Below, one piece after another: positions 31,624-40,380 of a DNA stretch of 64,000 bases. The DNA comes from Kitasatospora atroaurantiaca (GTDB lineage: Bacteria; Actinomycetota; Actinomycetes; Streptomycetales; Streptomycetaceae). The DNA lies in contig NZ_VIVR01000001.1 of assembly GCF_007828955.1 (NCBI RefSeq), positions 6,572,001 through 6,636,000 of the forward strand, in the 5' to 3' direction. A program made the translations under genes and the position numbers. The first letter of the stretch is position 1. Every line of letters starts with the position of its first letter. The notes under the pieces were generated by a model. That model was not told the DNA's origin, made no database searches, and was given only the letters and a program-made list of their open reading frames with translations.

Positions 31624-33987
31624 GTGTCAAACCCCCGTACCGCGCGCCGAGTTCTGCTCGCCGCCGCACTGGCCGCCTCCCTCACGCTGCCGGCCGTCCA
31701 GACCGCGCAGGCCCTCACCCGCCCGGCCGCGGCCGGCAGCTCGACCACCGCGCCGGCCGAGCCCCTGCCCACCGCGTACGACGACGTGGACCGCGTCGGT
31801 GACGTCGTCGCCAAGGCCGGCAGCGCGGCGCCCGCCCCCGGCGGTGGCTCGCTCGGCAGCTCGCTGGTCCCCGGCATGCTGCCCGACCGGGTCGGCCGGC
31901 CCGCGCCGACGGCCGCCGAACTGGCCGCGTCCGCCTCCGGATCGGCCACCACCGCCGCAGGCGTGCCCTGCACCGTCGACGGTATGACCGGGCTCAGCCC
32001 CGCCCAGCTGACGGCCTTCCTGACCGACCCCGCCGTGACCGTGGACGGCTGCCTGAAGAGCTTCCTGTGGACCTGGGACGCCCGGTACGCCACCACCATG
32101 GACGACGCCCACGTCCAGGCCGTCGCCAACAGGATCGTGCAGCTGGCCGCGACCGACGACGGCACCGGCTCGGCCCACCTCTACGAGCTGTGGACCTTCC
32201 TGCACGCCACGGTGTACTTCGACTTCAACCACTCCGAGATCGACGTCACCGACGCCCCCACCCTGGCCGCGATCCAGCAGGCCATCACCGCCTACTCGGG
32301 CAGCGCGCACGCCTTCGACGGCACCGAGGCGGCCGGCGCGACCGTCCGGGAGATGACGATCACCGCCGGCAGCACCGGCCTGCGCCAGAACAACCTCGGC
32401 CTGGTCAAGCAGATCCTCGCCAAGTTCGGCCCGGGCACCGCCGTCGCCGACAGCTGGGCCTGGGGCACCGCCGGCCTCGCCGCGCTGAACATCAACTACC
32501 TCGGCATCTACAACGGGGACGCGCCCTTCACCGCAGCGGTCGCCGCCGACGCCGCCTACCGCGCGGCCTTCCGCTCCTTCGCCGGCTTCGCCCACCTCAA
32601 GGGCACCAAGAACGCCTGGATGGCCCGCGACGCGATGGGCGAGTACGGCCGCTTCGGCCAGATAGCCTCGCTCAAATCCGGCATCGTCGCCGAGCTCGGC
32701 GACCTGCTGAACACCACCAAGGCCACCTTCGGCGCCTTCTCCGACCCGTGGGTGAAGATCGTCGGCTGGGCCAACTTCTACGGCGTCTGCGCCCAGTACA
32801 ACGTCTGCACCGACCAGATCGAGGCGCAGCTCTTCCCGAACACCTACAAGTACGACAACGGCGCCGTCGAGGTGCACACCGCCCTCGACAAGGCCACCGT
32901 CGACCAGATGTACTACGCCAGCAAGCAGGTCAAGACGCAGTACTTCCGGGTGCTCGGCACCGACGTCCCGCTGGCCGGCGACACCAACTCCACGCTGCAC
33001 ATCCACCTGTACGCCTCGCGCGCCGACTACGAGGTCTACCACCCGCTGCTCACCGGGATGGGCACCAACAACGGCGGCATCTACATCGAGCGCGGCGCCA
33101 CCTTCTACACCTACCAGCGCCGGGTGCCGCAGGACTCCACCCTGACGCTGGAGGAGCTGTTCCGGCACGAGTACACCCACTACCTCAACGGCCGCTGGGC
33201 AGTGCCGGGCTACTTCGGTGACGACCGCTGGTACGCGGGCGACATGACCACCGCGATGGACGAGGGGACGGCGGAGTTCTTCGACGGCTCGACCCGGGAC
33301 CAGGGCATCCTGGTCCGCAAGTCGCTGGTCAGGAAGCTGGCCCAGGACGAGGCGGCCGGCATCCCGCGCCTGACGGTCAACCAGCTGATCCACGCGACGT
33401 ACAACGACACCCCGGCCTTCCACTTCTACAACTATGCCGGGACGTTCTTCGAGTTCCTCTGGCTCAAGCACCCCTCGCTGATCCGCGAGATGTACGGCTA
33501 CCAGCGCGCCGACGACCCGGCCGGCTTCAACGCCTGGCGGAACCGGGTCGGCGCGGACACCGGCCTGCAGGCCGAGTACAACGCCTTTCTGGATGCCCAG
33601 ATCAAGATCGTGGACACCCTGTACGTCCCGACTACCGGCTTCACCGCCAACGGCAACCTGCAGTACGCCTACGCGTCCGAGGTGCAGGCCGCCTTCACCA
33701 AGGCCGCCTACATGACGCCGAACTGCAAGGACAACGGCGACTGGGACAACAAGCCGATGCGCTTCGTCTGCACCGGCAGGATCACCGCCAACCTCGCCGA
33801 CTCCGCCAGTGCGGACCAGGTGTTCAAGGACATGTCGGCCACGGTGGACTACTTCATCCTGCAGCGGACGAAGGGCGTCGCCAACAACCTGGACGACATG
33901 AACTGCTACTTCGGCAAGGTCGACGTCTGGCCGAGCGGCCAGGCCGGCACCGCCGACTTCACCTGCGAGGGCCCGCTCCGCCGCTGA
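31624..33987 (+). CDS. Secreted microbial collagenase (peptidase M9)
   Basis: 787 aa, GTG behind atcaggag. A Sec signal peptide ends near QTAQA (about residue 31). The catalytic motif is His515-Glu-Tyr-Thr-His519 (RHEYTHYLNGRW) and the third zinc ligand Glu547 (MDEGTAEFF), 28 residues after the second His. This is the spacing I recall for Clostridium ColG (His523, His527, Glu555). The upstream activator-type helical domain is present. It ends shortly after the catalytic helper region, so the PKD and collagen-binding domains found at the C-terminus of many M9 enzymes are missing. It should cleave native collagen into small peptides. No operator copy is seen upstream; it may be transcribed with the importer genes before it. 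Confidence 0.92.
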   Translation: MSNPRTARRVLLAAALAASLTLPAVQTAQALTRPAAAGSSTTAPAEPLPTAYDDVDRVGDVVAKAGSAAPAPGGGSLGSSLVPGMLPDRVGRPAPTAAELAASASGSATTAAGVPCTVDGMTGLSPAQLTAFLTDPAVTVDGCLKSFLWTWDARYATTMDDAHVQAVANRIVQLAATDDGTGSAHLYELWTFLHATVYFDFNHSEIDVTDAPTLAAIQQAITAYSGSAHAFDGTEAAGATVREMTITAGSTGLRQNNLGLVKQILAKFGPGTAVADSWAWGTAGLAALNINYLGIYNGDAPFTAAVAADAAYRAAFRSFAGFAHLKGTKNAWMARDAMGEYGRFGQIASLKSGIVAELGDLLNTTKATFGAFSDPWVKIVGWANFYGVCAQYNVCTDQIEAQLFPNTYKYDNGAVEVHTALDKATVDQMYYASKQVKTQYFRVLGTDVPLAGDTNSTLHIHLYASRADYEVYHPLLTGMGTNNGGIYIERGATFYTYQRRVPQDSTLTLEELFRHEYTHYLNGRWAVPGYFGDDRWYAGDMTTAMDEGTAEFFDGSTRDQGILVRKSLVRKLAQDEAAGIPRLTVNQLIHATYNDTPAFHFYNYAGTFFEFLWLKHPSLIREMYGYQRADDPAGFNAWRNRVGADTGLQAEYNAFLDAQIKIVDTLYVPTTGFTANGNLQYAYASEVQAAFTKAAYMTPNCKDNGDWDNKPMRFVCTGRITANLADSASADQVFKDMSATVDYFILQRTKGVANNLDDMNCYFGKVDVWPSGQAGTADFTCEGPLRR

Positions 33988-34003
33988 CCTTCAACCCCCG
34001 ACT

Positions 34004-34052
34004 CCCGTACGGGCCGAGCGTCCTGACCGCTTCCGCGCCCGGCCCGTACGGG
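34004..34052. other. Inverted repeat between collagenase and glycosidase genes
   Basis: CCCGTACGGGCC (34004-34015) and GGCCCGTACGGG (34041-34052) form perfect 12-base arms with a 25-base spacer. Each arm also contains the palindrome CCCGTACGGG. It could be a hairpin at the end of the collagenase message or a two-site operator for the next gene. Confidence 0.55.
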
Positions 34053-34076
34053 TTCCACCCGAAAGGCTCCACCCAC

Positions 34077-35876
34077 GTGACCGAGACCCCGATCGGCTGG
34101 GACGGCAGCGCCCGCCCCTCCGGCCGTACCGAGACCACCCGGGAGCTGGACGTACCGGGCCTGCGGGCCCGCGCCACAGCCATCGGGGCACGCGACCTGA
34201 CCGTCACGGTCACGCCGCAGGACGTGCCGGGCGTGGTGCTGGTGGAGGTGGCCGCCGTCCGGCCGGACGACCGACTGCCCGAACGGCTGAGGGTCGAGTG
34301 GCGGCTGCCGTGCACCGGGGCGACCGCCTACTGGACGCCGGACACCGGCGCCCGCTGGCTGCCGCCCTCCTGGCTCGCCCCGCGCGTCGCCTCGCTGCCG
34401 AAAGGAGCGCCGGTCGGCAGCCTGGTCGGTACCGGTGACAGAGCCCTGTGCACCTTCGCGGTGGGCGAGCCCGTGCTCCCGGTGAGCATCGGCGAGGGAG
34501 TCGTCGAGGAGACCGGGGAGTTCAGCTGGTGGGTCGAGCACGAGGGCCCGTCCCTGCGCCTGCTCCTCGACCTGAGTCAGCGTCACTTCGCCGACGCCGT
34601 ACGGGGCTGCGCCGCTTGGTGGGCCACGCTGCTGCCGCCGGTGGCCGTTCCGCCCGCCGCCTTCGAGCCGGTGTTCTGCACCTGGTACGCGCTGCACCTG
34701 GCGATGACCGCCGTCGACGTCGAGCGGCTCGCCGCCCTCGCCGCCCCGCTCGGCTTCGGCACCGTCATCGTGGACGACGGCTGGCAGACCGACGAGACCT
34801 CCCGCTCCTACGCCACCACGGGCGACTGGCAGCCCGCCCCGGCCGCCTTCCCCGACTTCGCCGGGCACGTCGCACGGGTGCGGGCGCTGGGCCTCAACTA
34901 CCTGCTCTGGCATGCCGTTCCGTTCGCCGGAGACCGCAGCGCCGCCGTCGCGGAGCTGGCCGGGCACTCGCTCGCGCACCTGCCGCAGCTGGAGACGTAC
35001 GTCCTCGACCCGCGCAGTGCCACCGTCCGGAGCCACCAGGTGGAGCGGCTGTCCGCGGCCGTGGAGAAGTACGGGGTGGACGGCCTCAAGGTGGACTTCA
35101 TCGACACCTTCGCCCGCACGGCCGCCACGGCTGTCACCGCTGCCGCCTCGCCCGAGGCGGACTGCGCGACCGTTGCCGAGGGCGTGCAGAAGCTGCTCGC
35201 CGAGCTGGACCACCGGTTGCGGGCCGCCCGCCCCGAGGTGCTGATCGAGCACCGGCAGGACTATGTGGGGCCCGGCCTGCGGCCGTACGCGACCATGGTC
35301 CGGGCCACCGACTGCCCGCACAACACCGCCGAGAACCGCGCCCGCACGGCCGACCTGCGGCTCACCGCAGGGCCGCTCGCCGTACACGCCGACCCGCTGA
35401 CCTGGCATCCGTCCGAGCGGCCCGAGCAGATCGCGGTGCTGCTGCTGTCGGTGCTCTTCGCGACCCCGCAGGTGTCGGTCGACCTGGGGGCGCAGCGCCA
35501 CGAGCAGCTGGCCGCCCTGCGCTTCTGGCTCTCCGTCATGCGCGAGCACACCGATCTGCTCCAGTGCGGCGAGTTCCGCCCGCACCGCCCGGAACTCGCC
35601 TACCCCCTGATCGAGGCCCGGCACGGCCGGAGCCTGGCCTTCGGACGGTACGCGCCGGTGCCGGTGCCGGTCGGCGGGGACTGGGACGTGCTGCTGCTCG
35701 GCAACGCCGACGCGGACACCCTGGTCCGGCTCGCCTTCGACCGGCCGCCGGGCCCGCTGGCCGTGCTGGTCCAGGACTGCCTCGGCCGTACCGTCGCCGA
35801 GGCCGCCCCGACCGTGGACGGCCGGGAGCTCGCCCTGCACGTCCCGCTCGGCGGCCTGCTGACCCTGCGTCGGTAA
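34077..35876 (+). CDS. GH36-type alpha-galactosidase-like glycoside hydrolase
   Basis: 599 aa, GTG behind gaaagg. An N-terminal beta domain is followed by a TIM barrel with FCTWYAL, VDDGWQTD, and the nucleophile region GLKVDFID (Asp340). The acid/base candidate is Asp412 in RATDCPHN. A C-terminal beta domain follows. These match clan GH-D, family GH36. No signal peptide is visible, so it probably acts in the cytoplasm on imported material. It sits 89 bases after the collagenase gene. A role on sugars of glycosylated hydroxylysine from collagen is possible; general alpha-galactoside use is the simple alternative. Confidence 0.78.
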   Translation: MTETPIGWDGSARPSGRTETTRELDVPGLRARATAIGARDLTVTVTPQDVPGVVLVEVAAVRPDDRLPERLRVEWRLPCTGATAYWTPDTGARWLPPSWLAPRVASLPKGAPVGSLVGTGDRALCTFAVGEPVLPVSIGEGVVEETGEFSWWVEHEGPSLRLLLDLSQRHFADAVRGCAAWWATLLPPVAVPPAAFEPVFCTWYALHLAMTAVDVERLAALAAPLGFGTVIVDDGWQTDETSRSYATTGDWQPAPAAFPDFAGHVARVRALGLNYLLWHAVPFAGDRSAAVAELAGHSLAHLPQLETYVLDPRSATVRSHQVERLSAAVEKYGVDGLKVDFIDTFARTAATAVTAAASPEADCATVAEGVQKLLAELDHRLRAARPEVLIEHRQDYVGPGLRPYATMVRATDCPHNTAENRARTADLRLTAGPLAVHADPLTWHPSERPEQIAVLLLSVLFATPQVSVDLGAQRHEQLAALRFWLSVMREHTDLLQCGEFRPHRPELAYPLIEARHGRSLAFGRYAPVPVPVGGDWDVLLLGNADADTLVRLAFDRPPGPLAVLVQDCLGRTVAEAAPTVDGRELALHVPLGGLLTLRR

Positions 35877-36183
35877 CCGGGCACCGCATGGCCCGGGCGG
35901 GGAGTGGGGCCCCCGGCCCGGGCCGGCCCGTCGCTCACCAGGCGGCGCCGATGGCAGGCCGCCCGGTGAGCCCCTCTGGCACCAGGCGGAGCCGGCGACC
36001 GAGGTCGCAGCAGCAGCGGACATCCGCCTGGTGAGCTCAGGTGCGGCCCGCTCCCGGAGCGGCCGCTGAGCCGACTCTAGGACGGGTGCCCGGCCCGGCG
36101 GTACCGCACCGGTGCACGGTCGGGCGGCCGGGGACAGTCACCGGTGCACGGTCCGACGGCCGGCCGCCCGCTCAGGCCCAGGC
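35877..36183. other. Intergenic region between convergent genes
   Basis: 307 bases without a gene. It contains a likely bidirectional terminator (35933-35946 with 35958-35971, 13 of 14 pairs) and a 15-base exact direct repeat CACCGGTGCACGGTC at 36107-36121 and 36139-36153. Nothing else is recognisable. Confidence 0.7.
35933..35971. terminator. Bidirectional terminator between glycosidase and PucR genes
   Basis: The arms GCTCACCAGGCGGC and GCCGCCCGGTGAGC pair at 13 of 14 positions with an 11-base loop, between two convergent genes. Confidence 0.6.
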
Positions 36184-38031
36184 CTAGCACTCGGGCAGCG
36201 CCAGCTCGCCCAGGACGGCGAAGGCCAGCGCCACCTCGTAGACGCCCCCGCCACCGGACAACAGCTGGCGCTGGAGCAGGCGTTCGGCACTGCGCAGGTG
36301 CTCCCGGACGGTCTGGGGGTGCAGACCGAGGCAGCCTGCGGTCTGCTCCACGCTGGTGTTCCCGACGAGCCACGCCAGCAGCGTTGCCCGCAGGTCGCGG
36401 CCGTCCTCCGCCAGGCGGCGCAGCAGCTCGGCGGCCCACGTGCGGGCACCCTCACCGGCCAGCACGTCCGGCAGGTCCACCTCGGCCGGCACCGGTGCCT
36501 CGCCGTCGAAGACCCGCAGGGCCAGGTGGAGCACCGCGCGGGCGCGCACCTCCGAGAGGTCGAGGCCCAGCAGACCGGCGGCGCGGTCCAGCCTGGCCCG
36601 GACGGTGTTGCGGCTGACGCCGAGGATCTTGCCCGCGCTGGTCGCGGGGAACTCCAACCCGAGGTGCAGGGTGCCGAGCATCTGGTCCTGGCTGCCCAGG
36701 GGAAGGGTGCTCAGCGGCCTCAGCACGGCGGCGGCCCAGCCTGCGGCCGCCCGCGGGTCGAGCACCTCGGCCAGCCGGCTCTCGGCGGCGTAGAGGGCCG
36801 CGCGCGCGGGCTGCAGACGGGCCACCGCCAGGGCGCGGGTGGCGTCGCCGTACGAACCCGCGGTCTGCGACAGCGGGAACGGGCCGCTGCCGCCCAGGAA
36901 GCGCTCCGGGTTGTCGGCGACGAGCCGCCGAAGGGTGGTCCCGACGGTGTCCCAGCCGTCCGGTGACGCGGAAGGGGTCTGCTTCAAGGGCGCCAGGATG
37001 ATCAGGTGCTGGTCGTACGCAGGACAACGGACCACCAGCGCACGGCCCTTGGTCGCCGCTGCGCACTCCAGGGCCAGCCGGTCCCGCTCGACCGCCGGCC
37101 CCTCCAGGACGTAGACGCGCGCGTTCTCGGCGTCCAGCAGGCCCTGCGCCAGGCCCTCGGCGGTCCGCTGCGCGAGCGTCACCTCACCGCCCATCAGCAG
37201 CTGGAACACCGCGACGCGCAGGGCGGCCGCGACCTCGGACAGCCGCCGCCGGTCCGCCTCGCCGTCGTCGACCTGCAGCAGGGGAACGAGGAGGTCGGCC
37301 GCATGGGTGACCAGGGCGTTGGCGCGGCCGTCGAACGGCGCCGTCCGCCCGACGGCCAGGACCGGGTACGGACGGCGCCGCCCGATCGCGTGCAGCCGGA
37401 TGTGCAGCCCCGCGTCGTCGATGGCCGCAGAGCGCAGCCCCCCCTCGGCGATGTCGGTGGTCGTGCGCTCGACCGCGGTCGGGAGCGTCCAGGCCTCGGC
37501 CGGGCGGCTGTCGTGCCGCCCGCAGCGCACCACGGCCCTGCCACCGACCGTGCGGGCCAGCCAGCCGAGCAGCCGCTCGATCCGCCGGTCCTCCGGGCCC
37601 TGCTCCCGGGCGTGGCCCAGCAGTTGCTCCAGCTGGGCCAGGTGCTCCCGAGTCTCGCGCAGCCGCTCCTCGGCGACGACCTGTGCGACCCGCGACCAGG
37701 GGACGTCCGGGCTCACCGTCAGCAAAGGCACCCCGTGCCGGCCGGCCGCCTCCACGAGAGCCGCGGGGAGGGCAGTGGCCGGGACCGCCAGCGCCGCCAC
37801 CTTGGCGGCGGCGAGCCGGCCCAGGTGGCGGGCGGCCCGCCGCGGATCGTCCGCCCAGCCGCAGTCCAGGGCGGTGCGGACGATCCGGTCCGCGAGGTCC
37901 GGGCCCGGCGGCTCCTCCGCCGGGGCGAGGGCGGCGCCCACCACCGTGCGTTCCGCTTCGCGCTCGGACGCGCCTGGTGTGAACGCCAGCGTCAGCTCCG
38001 GTACTTCGGCCAACGAACCCAACGTGGGCAC
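36184..38031 (-). CDS. PucR-family transcriptional regulator with two C-terminal helix-turn-helix segments
   Basis: 615 aa from the GTG at 38031 behind gaggagggg; the in-frame reading further upstream crosses the monooxygenase gene and is discarded. The N-terminal PucR-type sensor (PTLGSLAEVPELTL, VPLLTVSPDVPWSRVAQVV-like) is followed by a long middle region. Two DNA-binding segments follow: ILGVSRNTVRARLDRAAGLL near residue 470 and LGLHPQTVREHLRSAERLL near residue 585. One C-terminal helix-turn-helix is usual, so the doubled form is notable. The FAD monooxygenase gene next to it is a plausible target. PucR-type regulators often control nitrogen-source or aromatic catabolism. Confidence 0.82.
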   Translation of the reverse strand: MPTLGSLAEVPELTLAFTPGASEREAERTVVGAALAPAEEPPGPDLADRIVRTALDCGWADDPRRAARHLGRLAAAKVAALAVPATALPAALVEAAGRHGVPLLTVSPDVPWSRVAQVVAEERLRETREHLAQLEQLLGHAREQGPEDRRIERLLGWLARTVGGRAVVRCGRHDSRPAEAWTLPTAVERTTTDIAEGGLRSAAIDDAGLHIRLHAIGRRRPYPVLAVGRTAPFDGRANALVTHAADLLVPLLQVDDGEADRRRLSEVAAALRVAVFQLLMGGEVTLAQRTAEGLAQGLLDAENARVYVLEGPAVERDRLALECAAATKGRALVVRCPAYDQHLIILAPLKQTPSASPDGWDTVGTTLRRLVADNPERFLGGSGPFPLSQTAGSYGDATRALAVARLQPARAALYAAESRLAEVLDPRAAAGWAAAVLRPLSTLPLGSQDQMLGTLHLGLEFPATSAGKILGVSRNTVRARLDRAAGLLGLDLSEVRARAVLHLALRVFDGEAPVPAEVDLPDVLAGEGARTWAAELLRRLAEDGRDLRATLLAWLVGNTSVEQTAGCLGLHPQTVREHLRSAERLLQRQLLSGGGGVYEVALAFAVLGELALPEC

Positions 38032-38096
38032 TGTCCCCTCCTCTGTCCGCCGTCCTGAACTGCACTGATCGTACGTACCGCGCCACCCGTGCCCTG

Positions 38097-39587
38097 TCAG
38101 TGCCCGAGTGCGTTCAGGTAGGCGCGGACTGCCCCTGCCTCGGCCGCCGGTACGGTCAGCGCGACGTGGTTGTCCGGCCGGACCAGGACCACGGCGTCCT
38201 CGCTGACGCCGTACGCGCGGCGGGCGTGGCCGTCCAGGTCGGTGAGCGACCCCGGACCGGCGCCGACGGCGAAGCCGCGTACCGGGCCGTCGAGGTCCGG
38301 AAGCCCGCACCCGAAGGACAGCAGGGTGAAGTGCCCGCCCGCGTAGAGGTCGAAGAGCCGGACCGGCGTGCCGTCGGCGGCCAGGACCGGTGCGTCCGGT
38401 GCCCGGTCGCCGGCCTGGAGGGTGCCGCCGAGGCGGTCGTCCGAGAGGGTGCTCCAGCGGTAGCCGATGCCGAGCCCCGAGCCGTCGGTGATGCGGGCCG
38501 CGTGCAGGCCGGCCCCCGGCGTCCGGGCGCTCTCCATGACGGCGGTGAGGGCGGCGGCGGTCACGTCGAGGGTCCAGGCGGCGATCGGCAGGCGTTCCTC
38601 CTGGTAGCTGTCCAGCAGGCCGGGCCCGGAGCGGCCGGTGAGCACGTAGGCCAGCTTCCAGCCGAGGTTCCACGCGTCCTGGATACCGGTGTTCATGCCC
38701 AGGCCGCCCGCGATCGGGTGGACGTGCGCGGCGTCCCCGGCCAGGAAGACCCGGCCGACCCGGTAGCGGTCGGCCATCCGGACGTTGACCCGCCAGGTGG
38801 AGAGCCAGGTCGCGTTGCTCAGGCGGATGCCCGGCAGGCCGGCATAGCGGTCGAAGAGCCGCTGGAAGCTCTCCAGCGAGGGCTCGACCAGGCGGCCCTC
38901 GGCGTCGCGCTCGGGGACGGCCTGGAACTGCCACATGTCGGTGCCCTCGAACGGGCAGAGCAGCACTGCACCCTCCGGACCGAACCACTGGTGCCAGACG
39001 TCCCGGTCGAGGCCCGAGACCTCGACGTCGCCGCAGACCATGGCCTGCTCCGGGTCACTCGTTCCCTCGAAGGCGACGCCGAGCCGCTTGCGGACCGGGC
39101 CGCGCCCGCCGTCGCAGCCCACCAGGTAGTCGGCGGCTATCCGGCCGCCGTCCGCGAGCAGGGCCGTCACCCCGTCCTCGTCCTGGGTGAGGTCCACCAG
39201 CTCGACACCGAGTTCGACCTTCACGCCGTACTCGGCGAGCTGCTCCCTCAGCAGCTCCTCGACCCGCCACTGCGGGAGGAACAGCCCGCTGTCGTACGGG
39301 GCGTCGGGGGTGGGCCGGGAGTCGGCGAAGGGGTCGGTCTCGGCGACGAACTCGCCGGCGAAGTACTTGCGGAAGCGCAGGTGGGTGCGGCCCGATGCGA
39401 GCAGCCGAGCACCGAGCCCGAGGTCGGCGAGCACCTCCAGACTGCGGGCGTTGAGCGCCTTGCCCCGCGAACTGCGGTGGAACCGGGGTGACTTCTCGAC
39501 GATGCGGACCTGAACGCCCTGCCGGGCGAGGCTGCACGCCAGCGTCAGCCCGGTCGGTCCCGCTCCCACGATCAGCACGGTTGCCAT
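38097..39587 (-). CDS. FAD-dependent aromatic-type monooxygenase
   Basis: 496 aa from the ATG at 39587. Class A flavin monooxygenase (PheA/TfdB group): VLIVGAGPTGLTLACSLA, the RGKALNARSLEVL region, and the second FAD motif VFLAGDAAHVHPIAGGLGMN, then a thioredoxin-like C-terminal domain. It would use NAD(P)H and oxygen to hydroxylate a planar substrate; some relatives inactivate rifamycins or tetracyclines. It is divergent from a TetR gene with direct repeats in between, the usual arrangement for a substrate-induced detoxification enzyme. Confidence 0.88.
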   Translation of the reverse strand: MATVLIVGAGPTGLTLACSLARQGVQVRIVEKSPRFHRSSRGKALNARSLEVLADLGLGARLLASGRTHLRFRKYFAGEFVAETDPFADSRPTPDAPYDSGLFLPQWRVEELLREQLAEYGVKVELGVELVDLTQDEDGVTALLADGGRIAADYLVGCDGGRGPVRKRLGVAFEGTSDPEQAMVCGDVEVSGLDRDVWHQWFGPEGAVLLCPFEGTDMWQFQAVPERDAEGRLVEPSLESFQRLFDRYAGLPGIRLSNATWLSTWRVNVRMADRYRVGRVFLAGDAAHVHPIAGGLGMNTGIQDAWNLGWKLAYVLTGRSGPGLLDSYQEERLPIAAWTLDVTAAALTAVMESARTPGAGLHAARITDGSGLGIGYRWSTLSDDRLGGTLQAGDRAPDAPVLAADGTPVRLFDLYAGGHFTLLSFGCGLPDLDGPVRGFAVGAGPGSLTDLDGHARRAYGVSEDAVVLVRPDNHVALTVPAAEAGAVRAYLNALGH

Positions 39588-39625
39588 CTCTGCCGTCCTC
39601 CCTGTGGCGGTAACCCCATGGAACA

Positions 39626-39682
39626 GCAACCGGGTAAGAAACGCAACCCAGTAACAAAAGTATCCAGGTTTATGATTGCCCC
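39626..39682 (+). promoter_or_regulatory. TetR promoter with direct-repeat operator candidate
   Basis: Two repeats, GCAACCGGGTAA (39626-39637) and GCAACCCAGTAA (39643-39654), lie 17 bases apart between the divergent genes. -10 TATGAT (39671-39676) ends six bases before the tetR ATG, so this mRNA may be leaderless. Confidence 0.55.
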
Positions 39683-40321
39683 ATGAACGAGACCGGAGGT
39701 CTGCGGACCCTCAAGAAGGAACGCACCCGCCAGGCGATCGCCGACGCGGCGATCTCGCTCTTCCTGGCCAAGGGCTTCGACCAGGTCTCGGTGGCGGAGA
39801 TCGCCGCTCGGGCCGAGGTGTCGAAGCCGACGCTCTTCCGCTACTTCGCCACCAAGGAGGAGCTGGTCCTGCACCGCATCGCCGACCACCAGGGCGAGGC
39901 GGGCCGGGTGGTCCGCGACCGCCCGGCCGGCATGTCCCCGCTGGAGTCCCTGGAGCGGCACTACCTCGACCGGCTGGCCGAGCACGACCCCGTCACGGGG
40001 TTGTGCGACCACCCGCAGGTGCTGGCGTTCCACCGGCTGATCTACGAGACCCCGAGCCTCTCCTCCCACCTGCTCGACTACATCGCCGCCGACACCGAAG
40101 CCCTGACCGAGGCGCTGGCCGAGACCCTGCCCGGCCCGTCGGAGCTGACGGCGGGGCTGCTGGCCGCCCAGTTCGTCACGGTCCGCCAGGTGCTGGGCCG
40201 CACCAACTGGGCCCGCCTGGCCGGCGGCCAGGCGCTGGACGAGGCCCACCGCCAGGCCGTCGCCGACGCGGGGACGGCCTTCGCCCTGCTGCGCACGGGA
40301 GCCGCCCGGCACGGGTACTGA
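39683..40321 (+). CDS. TetR family transcriptional regulator
   Basis: 212 aa. N-terminal TetR helix-turn-helix: RQAIADAAISLFLAKGFDQVSVAEIAARAEVSKPTLFRYFATKEEL, shown here only as the segments QVSVAEIAARAEVSKPT and LFRYFATK. The helical ligand domain fills the rest. It is divergent from the FAD monooxygenase, which it probably represses along with itself. A strong bidirectional hairpin follows. Confidence 0.92.
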   Translation: MNETGGLRTLKKERTRQAIADAAISLFLAKGFDQVSVAEIAARAEVSKPTLFRYFATKEELVLHRIADHQGEAGRVVRDRPAGMSPLESLERHYLDRLAEHDPVTGLCDHPQVLAFHRLIYETPSLSSHLLDYIAADTEALTEALAETLPGPSELTAGLLAAQFVTVRQVLGRTNWARLAGGQALDEAHRQAVADAGTAFALLRTGAARHGY

Positions 40322-40326
40322 ACGGC

Positions 40327-40370
40327 GGCGAGCCCCGGCCCCCGCAACTGCGCGGGGGCCGGGGCTCGCC
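40327..40370. terminator. Bidirectional terminator between tetR and the M6 protease gene
   Basis: A perfect 19-base stem (40327-40345 with 40352-40370) and a 6-base loop, between convergent genes. Confidence 0.88.
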
Positions 40371-40380
40371 GATGGGTCAC

